64,000 bases of DNA, taken from the NCBI GenBank assembly GCA_015143295.1, contig CM026571.1, positions 31,834,505 to 31,898,504 on the forward strand, in the 5' to 3' direction. Position 1 is the stretch's first letter, and each line of letters begins with the position of its first letter. The DNA is from Tetracentron sinense. Taxonomy: Eukaryota > Streptophyta > Magnoliopsida > Trochodendrales > Trochodendraceae. Positions 11,217 to 23,964 of this stretch are shown one piece after another. The translations under genes were made by a program, and so were the position numbers. The notes below the pieces were generated by a model, which saw only the letters and a list, made by a program, of their open reading frames with translations, did no database searches and was not told the DNA's origin.

Positions 11217-11622
11217 CACTCTCTATCCTCTCCCATCTCCTTCCTCTCTCATGTTCAGGTGTTACTGTAGACTGTTGTTTTTTCTATTTTTTATCCTTCA
11301 TAACCTCTCTCTCTCCCTTTTTGACAATCATTGACGACATTGTTTTTTTTGTTCCATTTTTTATCCCCAACACTTGAAATCCCCCATTATTGTTCTTATA
11401 ATTGTCTCCAAGGATAGTTGTATTAAACTGTATCTTAACAATAGAGATTTTGTAATTTACATGAATTGCAAAGCCTCTTATTCAAGGAAATATGTCATAC
11501 ATAGATCTCATATTGGGGGAATGTCTATAGCAAAAGTTCATCAGGTGATGCCTCAGGCTACCGCCTCAGGTGTCCATGGGGTCTACTGCCTCAAGTCTCC
11601 TAGTCGCTTGACAACTATATAT
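11217..11622 (+). mobile_element. truncated MITE Z copy 1
   Basis: It matches, in the opposite orientation, the pieces at 58015-57830 and 55210-55015. It ends in the family's terminal GC motifs (CATCAGGTGATGCCTCAGG to GCTTGACAACTATA). The other end is missing where it abuts the LTR-A tail. The ORF at 11374-11634 is conserved between the two Z copies as DNA but has no recognisable domain. Confidence 0.65.
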
Positions 11623-12081
11623 AAATCTATCTAAACTTTGCTTTCTGATGGGCACCAGGCTTGTCACATTCCATGGGGATCTTCCATATCCCTCATGTGA
11701 GATCATAGAAAAGCTCCAGTCACTTGATGAAGAAGATGTGGTAGGGATAAGAGGATTTGGGACGGTATACAAGATGGTGATGAATGATTGTGGTACATTT
11801 GCTGTTAAAAGGATTGATCGGAGTTATGATGTCACGTCCCAAAATCCCCTATAGGAGTTAGGAGAGACTTTAGACGTGACTATACTAACCTAGCAAACCA
11901 TCCTGTAAAATATACAAGGCATAATCATAGCGGAAGCGAAATCAATACGGAAGCATGAACAAAATTTTCTTTTCTATACATTAAAAGTATTCAAAGTTTG
12001 ATACATCAACATGACTAATGTAAGAGTGGACATGTCCACTCATCAAAATACAAAATATAAAACTCTCTTTCTCTCTCTCAC

Positions 12082-12198
12082 TCAATAGTCACCCTGATAG
12101 GGCCAACTATCTAAGTCTCTTGCTTCCACTTGAGGCACTCCTGCTGGTTCTACATATGGCTCCTCCTCGACCCAAGGACTAGGAGCACAAATATCAAA
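12082..12198 (-). other. conserved LTR-A acidic reading frame, copy A3 (intact)
   Basis: On the minus strand 38 codons read FDICAPSPWVEEEPYVEPAG and on to DSWPYQGDY, then TGA at 12084-12082. There is no internal stop. Solo LTR-B inserted just upstream at 12207, separating the frame from its hairpin. Confidence 0.55.
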
Positions 12199-12206
12199 GT
12201 GTGTAT

Positions 12207-13737
12207 TGATCGTCAGTCAATCTTAAATTATTCCTTATCAGTAATAATTTCGTAAAATAGTACTAGCAAGGGTATCGTTCATTTGAGGACTGCACTGGTT
12301 TCGTTGCCTTTTATTCAGATTAATTCTAAATTAATAAGATGGGTAATTGAATTTTGCTTGATTAAATTAAAACAATGAATTAAACTAAATGAGATTTCTA
12401 AATTAACTATCAATTAATGGGTTTTTTTAAATCATTTGAAAAGAAAATCTAGGGTTTTCAAATCCACTACTAACCTAATAACCAGTCCCTATTTTGAATT
12501 TATTCTAACCTCTTAATTTGCAAACATTACAGTTAGAGTGACAACACGTCCCCTCTCAACTGATCTAGAAAAGTTCAAGGGATCAAGCCCTAGGCATATT
12601 GTATCTTCGGTTAGCACGAATGATACACACTAATCTACAGTTGTGTAATCACTCGTCTTCCCTTCGCATAAGATATCTTAAGACTTTGTCTCTTGATATG
12701 TTAAAATCATTGCATAAAACTTATATTGAAATTCTAATGAAAATTAACAAAAGTGAGTTCAATTTCAAATTCATAACACCTAAGACAAGGATGAAAATTT
12801 CATTGAAATCGAATATAAATCAATAAATCTGATTATTGAAACAACTCTCTCATTTATGCAATCAATGTCTTACAATTCAGAGAATCTAAATAAAAACAAA
12901 ATAAAAGACACAGTTACTTGGCTAGGGTTTCATCGAAACCCTAGAATGGAAATTAGTTCATCGCGAGGGAGGAATGCATCATCTTTATAGACACTGCTGC
13001 ACTTCTCTTCATAGCTTCCTTGATCTCCAGAGCTTCCTTGATCTCCAGAGCTTTTATTCTTCAGATCCAAAATCTCTACACAATTCTTTACATTGAATCT
13101 CTACAAAGAATCTCTCATTTTATAGGGAAAAAGAGAAAGATAGAGTCCTCATAGAATAAGGACTTCTAATTGAGGTTCAACTCTTCTTTTTCTCTCTCTA
13201 AACTCTCTTAGGGTTAAATGAGGATCAAACTCTCATTTATGAAGGCAATAATAGAGTTAGAAAGTGTTTAGAAGTGTTAAAACACTATTCACGAAACATT
13301 ATTCATGGAATACTATTCACCCTATTTACAATTTTGCCATTGAACTTCAAATAATTCTAGAGAGCTCAATTCTAATCGGATTGACCCGAAATTTGAAATA
13401 TAGCTACTTTAGGTCATCTAGAATCTACTCAAAAAGTTTCATAAATTTTGGATGAAGGAAAATGATCAAACTACCCCTCGTTCATAAAAATGCGGTTTTG
13501 GCCAATTGATCCATCATGGTAGATTTCGCTCTCTTTTCTTCTTATTTCTTTTGTTCTTATCTTTTCTGAGATTCTTTAAGTCTTTGAAGCTTGTAAATCT
13601 TCTATTTTATCTTCTTTTCTTCGCATGAACCTGAAACAAGAATAAACAACCAAGTAGCATAAAAATAAAAAGAATACTCTACAGGGTTAACAAGTTAAGT
13701 TTGAGGTACTTATATGTATAACATTTAGCACCTATCA
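12207..13737 (-). mobile_element. solo LTR B1
   Basis: The exact 5-bp repeat TGTAT flanks it (12202-12206 and 13738-13742). On the minus strand it starts TGATAGGTGCTAAATG and ends TTGACTGACGATCA. A TATA box (CCCTATAAAATGAGAG) is on the minus strand near 13126-13112. It is 1531 bp with no coding region; ORFs in it are short and unconserved. A local duplication of a GAGCTTCCTTGATCTCCA phrase lies at 13012-13047. The same family recurs at 36054-37634. Confidence 0.93.
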
Positions 13738-14457
13738 TGTATCTGCCAAGATCAAAATGTGCGGCTGAGTATTGAAACACTCATCGAGTACAAGCTACTA
13801 GCTAATAGTGATATAATATAATTAATAGCATACAGGAAATTTAAACAATGCATTCATGAGCATGCATGAAAACCCCAGTGCAAAATCTCAAGTAAATCAT
13901 GTACGTACAAAATTCATAGCTTGTATGTGAAATTATCTTTTCATATGTTCAAAACTTGCTCATTGTGCTTAAAATCTTATTCTTGTTTTGTTCTTGTCTC
14001 GTGAAAATCATGCTTGTCTTGCCTTGTTCTTGTTTGAATTTCATTTGTCTTATTATGTTTGTTTTGTCATGATTGTTTTATGAGCCAGATGTTAGTGCCC
14101 TTATAACGACTTGTAAGCCAGGTATGTAAATACCCTTCATCGAAATATTCTTGAAAGCAACTTGTGAGCCGGATATGTAAATACCCTTCAACGAAATAGA
14201 AAAGACACATCAACATCCTTGACCGACCCAAAGTTTGGCATTATCATTCTTGCTTGTCTTATTTTCTTGAAGCCAGATATGACATATCCTTGGATATGCC
14301 CTATCCTTGACCAACCCAAAGTTCGGCTTTATCATTTGTTTCCTGAATTACTTGTCTTGTTCTTTGGTTGTTTTTCATATACTTATACTTAGAAAACTCA
14401 ATCATGCATACATGTAAGTGCATAGTGTAAGCACCCAATTTTTACATCCCGTCTAAC

Positions 14458-16510
14458 CATAGTTAAAATCTTTTAACCATGGTTATCCCCTGCCAAGTCC
14501 CTTAAACCCTAGGTAAGCCTCTAGTTAGTCTTAGGCCTCACCCCAAATTGAACCCTAGGACGACCCTAGCACAAAACCCTAGCCCTAGGTAACTCTAATC
14601 CGAGCCCTAGCCTAGCCCTAGAGCCCTTAGGGCTTAAACCCTAAGACCATGGCCCCTAGGGCTTGGACCTTAGCCTGGGCCCATAAGGCCCAAAAATTCT
14701 AAAAGTCAAACCTCTTTACCTAAGTGTGCATGGGCCAGACCCATTTTAATCAAGATCTCATAGTGGCGGTAGATAGTCTACCACCAACTAGCAATTTGCC
14801 TAGCTTAACAATGGCGGTAGATCATCTACTGCTATTGTTAAAGTTCCCAGTTGCAGCACTGCGCACAATTCCTGCACACTCCACCTTCACCTCACAACTC
14901 TCACTCGACCTCTAAACGGTTCAATATCCTGCCCAGCCTTTTCTTAAACCCCCAGGGTGTCCCTCTAAGCTCTGCCTATAAATGGCAACCTCCACCATCG
15001 TGAACACTGTCTGAAAATCCCCATTTGAAACTCCGTTGCAAAAACCAGCCCCTGAGTCTCTCCAGTAGGATCACCTGAGTTCCCCTTACCCTCCCAGACT
15101 CGTCCCTACGTGTGTGTGTCACCCCCATTGGTGCACCACCAATACCAGCGGCCACCACCTCCTCGACAGGAACAGGGTATCAGGGTAGGGCCTCCCCTAC
15201 CCTTTCTTTTTTTATTTGTTTATTACTTGTGAGCCCCTGGTCATCTCCAGGGGAGTTATCTTGTGCATTTATTATTTATCACTGCCTCAAACCCACAATA
15301 GGGTGTTCAACCACCTCGACCGTAGGTGTGGTGAACCCCTATGGGTATAGCACCACCCCTAAGCCTCAAGACCAATCTCGTAACCTTTTGGGGGTCCCTC
15401 AGTTCATGAGAGAACCCCTGGTTACCCCTGAGCACAACCCCTATGGGCAAAAATCAATTTCTGGGCAAATCCAGGAATAGCAGTAAACCCAGTACCGCCA
15501 TTTCTGACTTTTTCTTTGGCAGCCCTTATTAGCCTACTTAGGTGGGCCCTGGTCTACGTCCAAGGCATGGGTTAGACCCCTTTGCTTTCCGTTGACTCAC
15601 CCTGGTCCTTCCAGGGTGACCCCATGGTCTTAACCATGGTTAAATTTTAAAAAAAGTAGCACTGTGCAGAGTGGCGGTAAATCATCTACCGCTATTCATT
15701 TATTTGCTTATTTTGACAATGGCGGTAGATCATTTATCGTCATTCTGTAACAGTCAGTAGGCCACCTTTGGCCCATTGTGGGTCCTACTCTAAGCCACTC
15801 CTGGGGCCCACCCAGGACTCAATCTCTTCCCTGGACTGCCCTCTTCAAGACCATGCTTTCAGATCTCCATGGATCATCCCCTAACTCAAATTATCTGTGT
15901 GTAAACCAGGGTTAAAACTACAGTATTAATGGCGGTAATCCTATTACCGCCATTAAAATTTTTTTATTCTGGGCTTTTGCAAGGGGTCCAGGCCTAGTAG
16001 GAGGCCACTTTATGCCCTACCTAGCCCCCTGAACCCATGGTTAAATACACTCTCAGTTAACTTTTAACCATGGTTAAGCACTCCTTAACCCCACAAATCT
16101 TAGAAAAATAATTAAAAAATTAGAAATATTACAAGGATTCCAGAATAGTCTTCTGTGATCATTTTAACCCTGGTTAGGACCCTTAACCATGGTTAAAACT
16201 CATATTCAGTTAACTTTTTAACTATGGTTAAGCAGCCTTTAACCCACAAAAATCTAAAAAATACTTAGAAAATCAGAAATATTCTAAGAAACTCAAAATG
16301 ACCTTCTGTGGCTATTTTAACTGTGGTTAGCATGCCTAACCATGGTGACCTCCCCTCCTTAATCATGGTTAAGCAGTCCTTGACCTTGGTAAAAACCTAG
16401 AAAAATCCCTAAAAATACATGTGTACCATAAAACTGACCTTGACCCATTTCTAACCGTGGTTAGCAACCCTAATCACACTTAGATCACCTTAACGCCTGA
16501 TTAGCAGTCC
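14458..16510. repeat. dispersed palindromes in LTR C: TTAACCATGGTTAA and a GGCGGTAG/CTACCGCC motif
   Basis: Variants of TTAACCATGGTTAA occur more than ten times (for example 14481, 15632, 16063, 16180). A longer inverted repeat with arms GGCGGTAGAT and ATCTACCGCC occurs five times (near 14763, 14813, 15673, 15721 and 15929), several with one arm mutated. Both symmetric arms recur, unlike simple tandem repeats. Confidence 0.8.
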
Positions 16511-16544
16511 TAATCGCGGTTAAATCTGATTTTGGTCTACTAGG

Positions 16545-16855
16545 CCTAAATCCAGCCTACCGGACTCACCCTCTGGCCTATTGGCCTAATCTTAGCCTTC
16601 GGGCAAATTCATGCCTACCGGGCCAAACCCCTAAGCCTACCTGGCTTACCCCTGCCTCCGAGCTTTACCGTGGCCTCTAGGCCCGCTCTTGGCCTACCGG
16701 GCCTGAGTCTAGTCTATCGAACTTACCCTTTTGGCCTACCGGGCCTAACCCTATTCTACCGGACTACCCCTAAGCCTACTGGGCTTGAATCTTGCACTTG
16801 ACCAACCTCAGTCAATCAAACTCTAGTCTACCGAACTAGTCCATGTTAGCTACCC
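16545..16855. repeat. short tandem repeat array in LTR C
   Basis: About ten degenerate copies of a 25-30 bp unit centred on GGCCTACCGGGCCTAACCC follow each other, then fade into related ACCAACCTCAGTC phrases. No reading frame is kept. Confidence 0.75.
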
Positions 16856-18660
16856 TTGATGCACACACACACACCCCTAGCCTCAGCACAGGCTCATGTG
16901 TCAGAATTATGCTCAGTCTGATCTCACCCTGTGAGTACATAGGCAACCCAAGCCGGGTTCCACCCTAGTTAGCTTTTCCTTTCTTGGATTAGTTAACTTA
17001 AACACTAAGACATTTTAGCAAACATTGACTTTAATTGGCTTAAACTTAGGGAGTAGGGAACCGTTGTAAAATGAAAGTCTCGGGATGCCTGACACCTTCC
17101 CCGGACTTAATCGAACCACTTACCCTGATCTCGATCGTAGCCCAAGACCTTATCCAACTCTCGGGGGACTTATCCCTTCTGAATAAATAGGTGACGACTC
17201 TAAAATCCTAGTGAGTAAATTTTCGTGCTCACACATTGTGCTTAGTGAACATCATAGTAGCGTGGGATACTTAAAGGAAATCACATATGACATTCAAAAC
17301 ATTTATATAGGTCATGGGAAAGCTTAAAAGCATCTTCGTATTCATGACAAAACTTAAAACTTAGAGATCATGACAATAGGCATCATAAAATTGACATATA
17401 TTGCATGGATCATGGTTACTTAGCCTATTACATCCATATCATACTTCATAGTTCATAAAATTTAGGAAAATCTTAGTAGATTAGGAATTTAGAAACACAT
17501 ATGAGAAATTTCAACATCAAATACTTGAAAACCTAGGTTTGAGATCTAAGTTATCTCTAGGTTAACTAGAAGGCTTTACTTACCTTGCAAAGACTGAATC
17601 TTAGCTTGGAAGGATGATTTGACACGAGCTTGAGCTTAAAAATGGAGATCCATGCTCGAGGATGAAGATCCAAGCTTGTGAATTATTGGGAAGTGAGGAT
17701 TCGAACTCCTCCTTGATCTCACAAGAAAACCCAGTTTGGAATCCTAGGTTCTCTCCAATTTTCTCTCAAAATATGTTTATCAAAGTGTTAGAACCTTTAA
17801 TCCCACGAAAATTGGGCATTTATAGGGTTAGGGTTGTGAAACCCCCAAATATCCCTTCATTTTCACGGTTTTCAAAACTTTAGTGCCCATTTCGTCGATT
17901 ATATTGCCAATTTCGTTGACTAAATGTGAAGCACTATTCAATTTCGTAGACTAAATGGCCTGACTGGGTCTGTGTTTTTCTGCTTTGGTATTTCGGCCAT
18001 AACTTTAACTCGCTTATCGGATTTTGACGATTCAACTTACGTTGGACTTATGATTCAAAGGGAAACAATTTTGTATCTAATGGACAAATCCTAATTATGA
18101 GTTTTTAATTATCTAAATGGGCTCTAAAGCTGACTGGTCTGGAATGAATTTCAGCAGTCCAGATTTTCAGTAGACCCGATTTCGGAAATCCAACATTTAA
18201 CCTATTTTTGACTAAAAATATTGAAAAATGATAAGCATGAATCTCGAATATGGTTTCCATACCTTTTTAATGGTTCAAGAATCATTCGATTCCGATCAAC
18301 GGTGAAAAAACTGGAGTTCTCCAAAGTTGAGAGTAATGTTAAGGCATAACCCTTTTTGACACTTAGATTATTTTATACTCTTACTCCTTCATCCCAAACA
18401 CCCATAAACTTAAGAAAATATTCTTAAGGCTTTAATACATGCCATAACACATCATACACCCGAAATATATCAAAACCATGTTTTCATTATCATTGATAAT
18501 CATTCAAGGCATTACAATAGGCTTTACGCCTTAGACACTATTCACAACACTATTCACCATGCCATGCCATGAAAATTCGGGGTTCTACATGTAAAGGATG
18601 TGATCAAAATTTTGAGAGGGAGCTTGAGATATTGGGTGGCATCAAGCACATAAATCTTCT

Positions 18661-19238
18661 CATCAATGATTATTTGGCTTTGGGCAGCGTAGATCATAGG
18701 TCGCATAACACATATGTAGGGGTCAAGACTAGTATTTGATTGGTCCACCACTCGAAAGATCTCCCATGCTCAAAATCAACCTGATCAGATGATCGTAACG
18801 ACCTGGTGTATTGCATTCCATTAGATGGTTTGAGAAAATATTTATTCTATGGATCTGTTTTAACCTGAAACCCCATGACTCGTATCAAGACCCCATAGCT
18901 AGAACACATCGTAAACCCTAGTGTGAAGAAGAAGAAGAAGAAGAGGAGGAGCTTAACCCGAGTAGGCGGCTGGAGCGAGAAGATGTACAGGCGGGAGCAA
19001 TGGTGTTATGGCGTTGAACCTCCTAAGTGATACATGAAGCGTTACAGAGAGAAGAGGGGAACTTTAGAACTCTAAAATAAGCGGAAGATCGAAGGAGAGT
19101 AACGAAAATTGGAAAAGATGAGAACTTTCAAGAGGATTTAAAATGAATTTCGTTAAAAGAGATCAAACGAAAAATATAAAAGAGGGGCAAACTAAGCCTC
19201 TTTTTAAGGGTTATAGAGATAGATTATAGATATCTTTA
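18661..19238. other. no gene seen between kinase fragment and Helitron
   Basis: I see no domain, repeat terminus or splice-supported exon. A GAA run (18927-18945) and purine-rich sequence are present. The ORF at 18554-18751 (minus) overlaps the kinase fragment antisense and is a shadow. Confidence 0.5.
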
Positions 19239-19857
19239 TCTTTACTAATATAAAGAGGATGAACATGTTCAAAACTTCTTAACATGATAAAATATATCTT
19301 TACTAGTATAAAGGGGAAGTCCATGTTCAAAACGTTAAATGAAGTTTTGTGTAATTCTAAAACTACCCTTAGTCGTATGAATTCAAAATGTTAAATGAAT
19401 TTTGATTAATTCCAAATTTACCCTCTCCTCACATGGGTTCAAAACGTTAATGAGTTTTACTTAATTCTAAAATTGCCTTTCATAACGTTAATGAGTTTTA
19501 CTTAATTCTACAATTGCCCTTCATACATATGAGTTTAAAATGTTGATTGAATTTTATTTAATTTCAAAACTACCATTTACTCACATAGATAGACAATGAT
19601 ATTTAAAAAGTTGGTTGATTTTTACTTTAATTCTAAAACTACCATTTTGTTAATATATAAATAGAAAGGTACTTAAAAATGTTGATTGAATTTTAGATTA
19701 ATTTCAAAATTATCTTTTATTAATTTTAGATTTTAAAAAAATATACACCCCTTTGTGAATATACCCAAAATGCCTTTAATTTTTTCTATACCCAAAATTT
19801 TCCTAATGCTTTTCGGTTCTCAAAATATCCCTACGTTATGTTTTAACTAGCGAACAC

Positions 19858-19874
19858 CCCGTGCGATGCACGGG
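19858..19874 (-). other. 3' terminal hairpin of Helitron B
   Basis: A perfect 7-bp stem with 3-base loop (CCCGTGC ATC GCACGGG on the minus strand) seven bases before the terminal CTAG. This is the proposed Helitron 3' termination signal. Confidence 0.85.
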
Positions 19875-20457
19875 ATAAGATCAGACTCTTGAGAAGGAAT
19901 ATGATAAAAGAGAGAGAATATATATTAATAAATACTTAATATTTTATAAATAAAAATATTACAACATGCTTTGTTCCACAATAGGTATATAGTGTAAAAA
20001 ACATAATTTATGTATTATCATAATAAAAAAAATACTCAATGACATCCTTGATGTAAATATGAGATTGCACTTACCCAACTTATGACACGTGTGATTAATA
20101 GGAAGACTTGTTTTGTGTACCAAAAAAAGTTAATTAAAAAAGCGTTGATAGCATTAACATAATTTTACTAACACTTTGACACATTAAATTTATAAGGATC
20201 TCATGTTGAGAACATATATGAAACATAAGATATCCAAAGATTAATCCATACCAATGATAAAACAAATATTTTATTAAGAACACCATAAACATTATTATGA
20301 ATAAAAAAGTTCAAAGGAAACAGAATTATATTTGTTTGTTCATATGGAACTAAGTCCTTTAAAAAATAAATAAGTGGCTAACATAATAAAAGTCTATCTA
20401 TCATTTGTTTTTTGACTAAAGATGTTCTCCAATCTTGTAACATTTTGAAATAAACGG

Positions 20458-21828
20458 TCAATATTCATGCTCTTTTGATGACGATTCAATGACATTGTTA
20501 TCACTGCACAAAGGAAAAAAATAATTTATGTGAGTGACTATTAAGTAATATCTTTATAAATAAAAAAATATTATGTATTTTAATATAAGCTAACGGATAT
20601 ATAGACATAGATTTATATAATTTATTACCTTGAAAGAATCAAAGGTACATTACAATTACTTGTTCCTTCATCATCCAAATTTTTTCTTTTACGTTGCTGA
20701 CACATATGTAAATAAAATCAGAATACAAAATGAAATTGTTTCATAATAAGGAAAAAAATTATGTATGAGTAGATAATAGTTATGTATGAAATAAAGATGG
20801 ATTAATAAAAATTACCTTTTGATGAAGTTTCATATCAGACTCAGTGAGGTTACATTCTTTAATGTTTGATACCGTGAAGCCTTGCATCGTGATGAATCGA
20901 TGATTTTCTGGAGTCAATCGGATTTGGAACCAATATTCTTTCATCATACATCTCATTAACTTTATATCTAAATCATTGCTTTCACTTTCCTGAATAAATA
21001 AATGTCTCGTCAATAAATATCATCTAAAATAATTTTATAAAGTGAAATACAGTAGAAAGTTTACCAATAGGTTCAGGTCTTGAAAATCCAACGATGTACA
21101 ATCAAGAAGATATTCTGGTTCTTTGTTAAACAAAACGAACGATGCTTGATTTGAAAAATCTTGGACATCAACTTTGACACAAAATCTGATACATTTTTCG
21201 AAAGCAATAGTAATATGTTTATTTAGAATTAAACTAATCAAATTAAGAATGTATACCTGAAGATAACGCTTGGGTTGGGTATATTGCAATAGTTACATGA
21301 TGTAAATTCTTCATTCACGTGTATCTTTTTCTTGCACAATATGCATGCTTTATACCAATAAGGTTTTATTGTGTCAACGCGAACAATCGTTCCTTTGATG
21401 GTATAAAAAGTGGCCTGTATTACAAACACGTTTAAAATAAATTTTCATTGAACAAAAAACTAATGAGAATGAATCTATAATTCAACTACAATACATGTGA
21501 TGGACATGTAGACGATGCCGTAATTAGATCATTAATAGGCACTTTATCTTCGATTGCCGGAAATTTTGAACCAGAATCGTATGCAACATTACGCGATGAA
21601 TTTAATAAAATTATACCACCTTCAACATGTAGCCTAAAGATAATATATAAGGTAATCAAATAATGTTGAGATTGGTATATAAATAAACACAATTGAAATG
21701 AATACAAACCACTCCAAAATGCGCTTGACTTCTGGTATGGATGGTTCAAATTTCAGTATTGTTGATATTGTCGAAGAAAGATACATATCACCTGTTAATG
21801 TTGAGATTTTTTGTCTTGTTTTGTAAAA
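20458..21828 (-). CDS. RPA1-like single-strand DNA-binding protein (DBD-C region), seven exons, 5' end not resolved
   Basis: Exons on the minus strand by GT-AG sites: about 21828-21710, 21633-21495, 21414-21257, 21185-21065, 20989-20816, 20696-20629, 20503-20458. Phases agree at every junction checked, giving one open frame to a TGA at 20460. The third exon encodes TIVRVDTIKPYWYKACILC then a second Cys pair (CNYC), the zinc ribbon of the RPA70 DBD-C OB fold. The next exons give FCVKVDVQDFSNQASFVLF and a YWFQIRLTPEN-type strand, and the C-terminus is acidic and Ser-rich. Plant Helitrons often carry RPA-like genes thought to bind single-stranded DNA during rolling-circle transposition. An upstream exon may lie at 22060-22110; the start codon is unknown. 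Confidence 0.72.
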
Positions 21829-23886
21829 CTGTCACAAAAATAATAATATCGTGATGTTTAGTTAAAGGTTAATGAACCAATAAATAAATAAATTTAAATT
21901 TGTATAAAAGTATTAAGAAATACCTTTTTCAATTTTTTCTTAATCCTTTTATCTAATTTTTTCCTGAGAATAATTGTACAAAGAAAAGTTTAAATAAAAT
22001 AATAAGTGTATATTAGAAATTATAAAAATGTTTACATTAGTGTACTTACCGGTACTTAGCTACACATCTCCATTTCTTCATAATGTGTCTTACACGTAAG
22101 TCAGATTGATACTGTGAAGAAAAGTAATTGAAATAGAGTTAATTGATAGAATTTTAGTAAAAATAACGATAAATAATCAAATAAATATTGTATCAATAGA
22201 GAATACATCCATATGATCTTTATCCGCGCAAAAGGTAATCTTCTTCCTGAGACAATTGAAATTGAATTAAATTTCGGTAGTTCGATTCTGGGTATGAATA
22301 AATTTTGTCAAAAAACAACAATTACTTACTGTTTGTATGACTGTTTATTCCATTCGCTTAGAATAACATTTGCAAAAATTGATGTATTTATTGTAACTGA
22401 TCCTCCCCATCCATATTTGTAAAGTCACAATCGTATGTTGCCATTTTTAAATGCATGTACATTCATTTCGACTATGAAATTCCTAATTCATAAACATAGA
22501 ATCAAGTTGTTAACGGCTTAACGAATTTCAAAATATATCAAATTTATTATGATTGGGTTACAAAAACACCAATTGTGATTATTTCAATAAACACCACTAA
22601 CCGATACAGTAGAATAGATAAAGAATAAAAACCATTAAGTTAAATAAATGTGTTTATATTTTGTTCAATGCTTTCATAAATAATAAATAATATACTATTA
22701 ATAAATTAAAAAAAATTATTATAATATTTAATATATAATAAACATTGATACTAAATAATATTACGATTTTATTTAAAATAAAATGCAGTAGTAAATGGAG
22801 CAACCCAGACAGGATACACGTCCTATAATTTGGTACAAAAGGGACACGTGTTGACTTGTGGGCGCCAGTTCAATAGGAAAACTGATCATGATCCAACTAT
22901 CTAACTAATGACCTATGGGAAAGACATTGGACGAACTATGAGGTTGATATCCCGTCCTCAATCTCTTCCATTACTTGGAGGAAATATTAGCCCAAACATT
23001 TGGGTTCTTAACCACAGTTTGTTTGGTAGATCTTGATTTTAAAGAGGGTCATGTGGGAGCCACCATGCCCTCATGTTGCTTTTCTGTCTCAACTTGATTT
23101 CGTGAAACCTTTCCTAAAGCATATTTGAATCTTCTGCACCTGTGAATGCCTTGACCAAATCAATCCCAAAATGTTTCTACTAAATGAACGGTCCAGATTA
23201 GGTGCAGTGTCTACATTACCCAGTAGGCCAAGCTACCCACCACCTCTAACACTACCCAGAAAAAATACAGATTCGATTAACAAAAAAATCAAAGGTAAAG
23301 CTTTTGGCAATTAGCAGCCATTGGGGACTGAATAAACCCACATTGGCTTCTTTAATCCACCAAAATAAAATTAAATAAGAAAACCTATCAGTGCATGGGA
23401 TGTTAAATTTACCATCTCATCAAAAGACAGATATGTTAAATTTGTGCTTTGAAACATGAAAAAACCTATCACTACACGAGATAGTAAATTTAAAGGGTTC
23501 AGAATCACCTGATAGAGCATGTTCAAGCACTTTGAACTTTGATGATAAACTTTCCGGACTCAGGCACAGCGGCGATGAGAAGAACAAACAGGGAGATGTT
23601 AAACTGATTTTGTAAACAGTTACCTAGTTTCTTAAGCTACTATTGAGAGAGAAAAACGTGAGAGGGATTGAGATAGATTTCTCTTATCAAAATCCCCTAA
23701 AATTATAACTGTTTTTTTTGTAAACTTTCATGGGTATAGGAATGAAACTGTTGCCTATTTTTTTAAAACACTTATAGATAAGAGGGAGATTTAGTAGGGA
23801 AGATATAGTAAATGATTAAGATGAACGTGACTCAGGACATATTGAGAGGAGCCGTGTGTGGGAATTAAAGAAGAAAGATCAGTCAC

Positions 23887-23964
23887 ACTGGAAGAGTTGT
23901 GTCACTTCCAACAACCAGAGCCTTTGAGAAACTGGAAGAGTTGTGTCACTTCCAACAACCAGAG
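23887..23964. repeat. two-copy direct repeat in Helitron B
   Basis: The 34-bp phrase beginning ACTGGAAGAGTTGTGTCACT and ending AACCAGAG occurs at 23887-23920 and 23931-23964, ten bases apart. Confidence 0.85.

Larger units (their letters stand above)
14426..17233 (+). mobile_element. solo LTR C, 2.8 kb, rich in palindromes
   Basis: It starts TGTAAGCACCCAATTTTTAC and ends TTTCGTGCTCACA. Flanks CATAG (14421-14425) and CATTG (17234-17238) differ at one of five bases. TATA box TGCCTATAAATGG near 14970. The 3' part has the 'cctgacaccttcccc...' and 'gtgacgactct' phrases seen in Tat-group plant Ty3 LTRs (from memory). ORFs inside, such as 15112-15480, are Pro/Ser-rich and show no domain. The element carries two palindrome families and a tandem array, listed separately. 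Confidence 0.82.
11830..18589 (-). mobile_element. solo LTR A3, reversed, containing two other solo LTRs
   Basis: On the + strand it opens TGTCACGTCCCAAAATCCCC and closes CGGGGTTCTACA, the reverse complement of A1. The flanks TATGA (11825-11829) and TGTAA (18590-18594) match at three of five positions; restoration of the kinase frame supports them as a decayed duplication. Subtracting LTR-B (12207-13737) and LTR-C (14426-17233) with one duplication each leaves about 2.4 kb, equal to A2, so it is one solo LTR. TATA box on the minus strand near 17828-17815. The conserved acidic frame is intact at 12198-12082 and the hairpin is near 13763-13782, so LTR-B inserted between them. Confidence 0.9.
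11648..18660 (+). pseudogene. LRR receptor-like kinase fragment split by a nested LTR insertion
   Basis: The 5' piece (11648-11829) encodes RLVTFHGDLPYPSCEIIEKL and then the glycine loop in altered form (GIRGFGTV; the usual second Gly of GxG is Arg) and the catalytic-lysine context FAVKR. The 3' piece (18595-18660) continues with CDQNFERELEILGGIKHINL and a DYLALGS-like remnant. Removing solo LTR A3 plus one copy of its target site restores the reading frame exactly, so the fragment predates the insertion. From memory it resembles Arabidopsis At5g62710-type LRR kinases. No LRR region, signal peptide, HRD or DFG motif is present, and about 14 residues after the alpha-C region are missing, so it is a decayed fragment. 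Confidence 0.85.

Noticed and set aside
15112..15480. 122-codon + strand ORF
   Set aside because: Lies in the solo LTR C, spans palindromes and Pro/Ser-rich low-complexity sequence, and has no domain or conserved neighbour.
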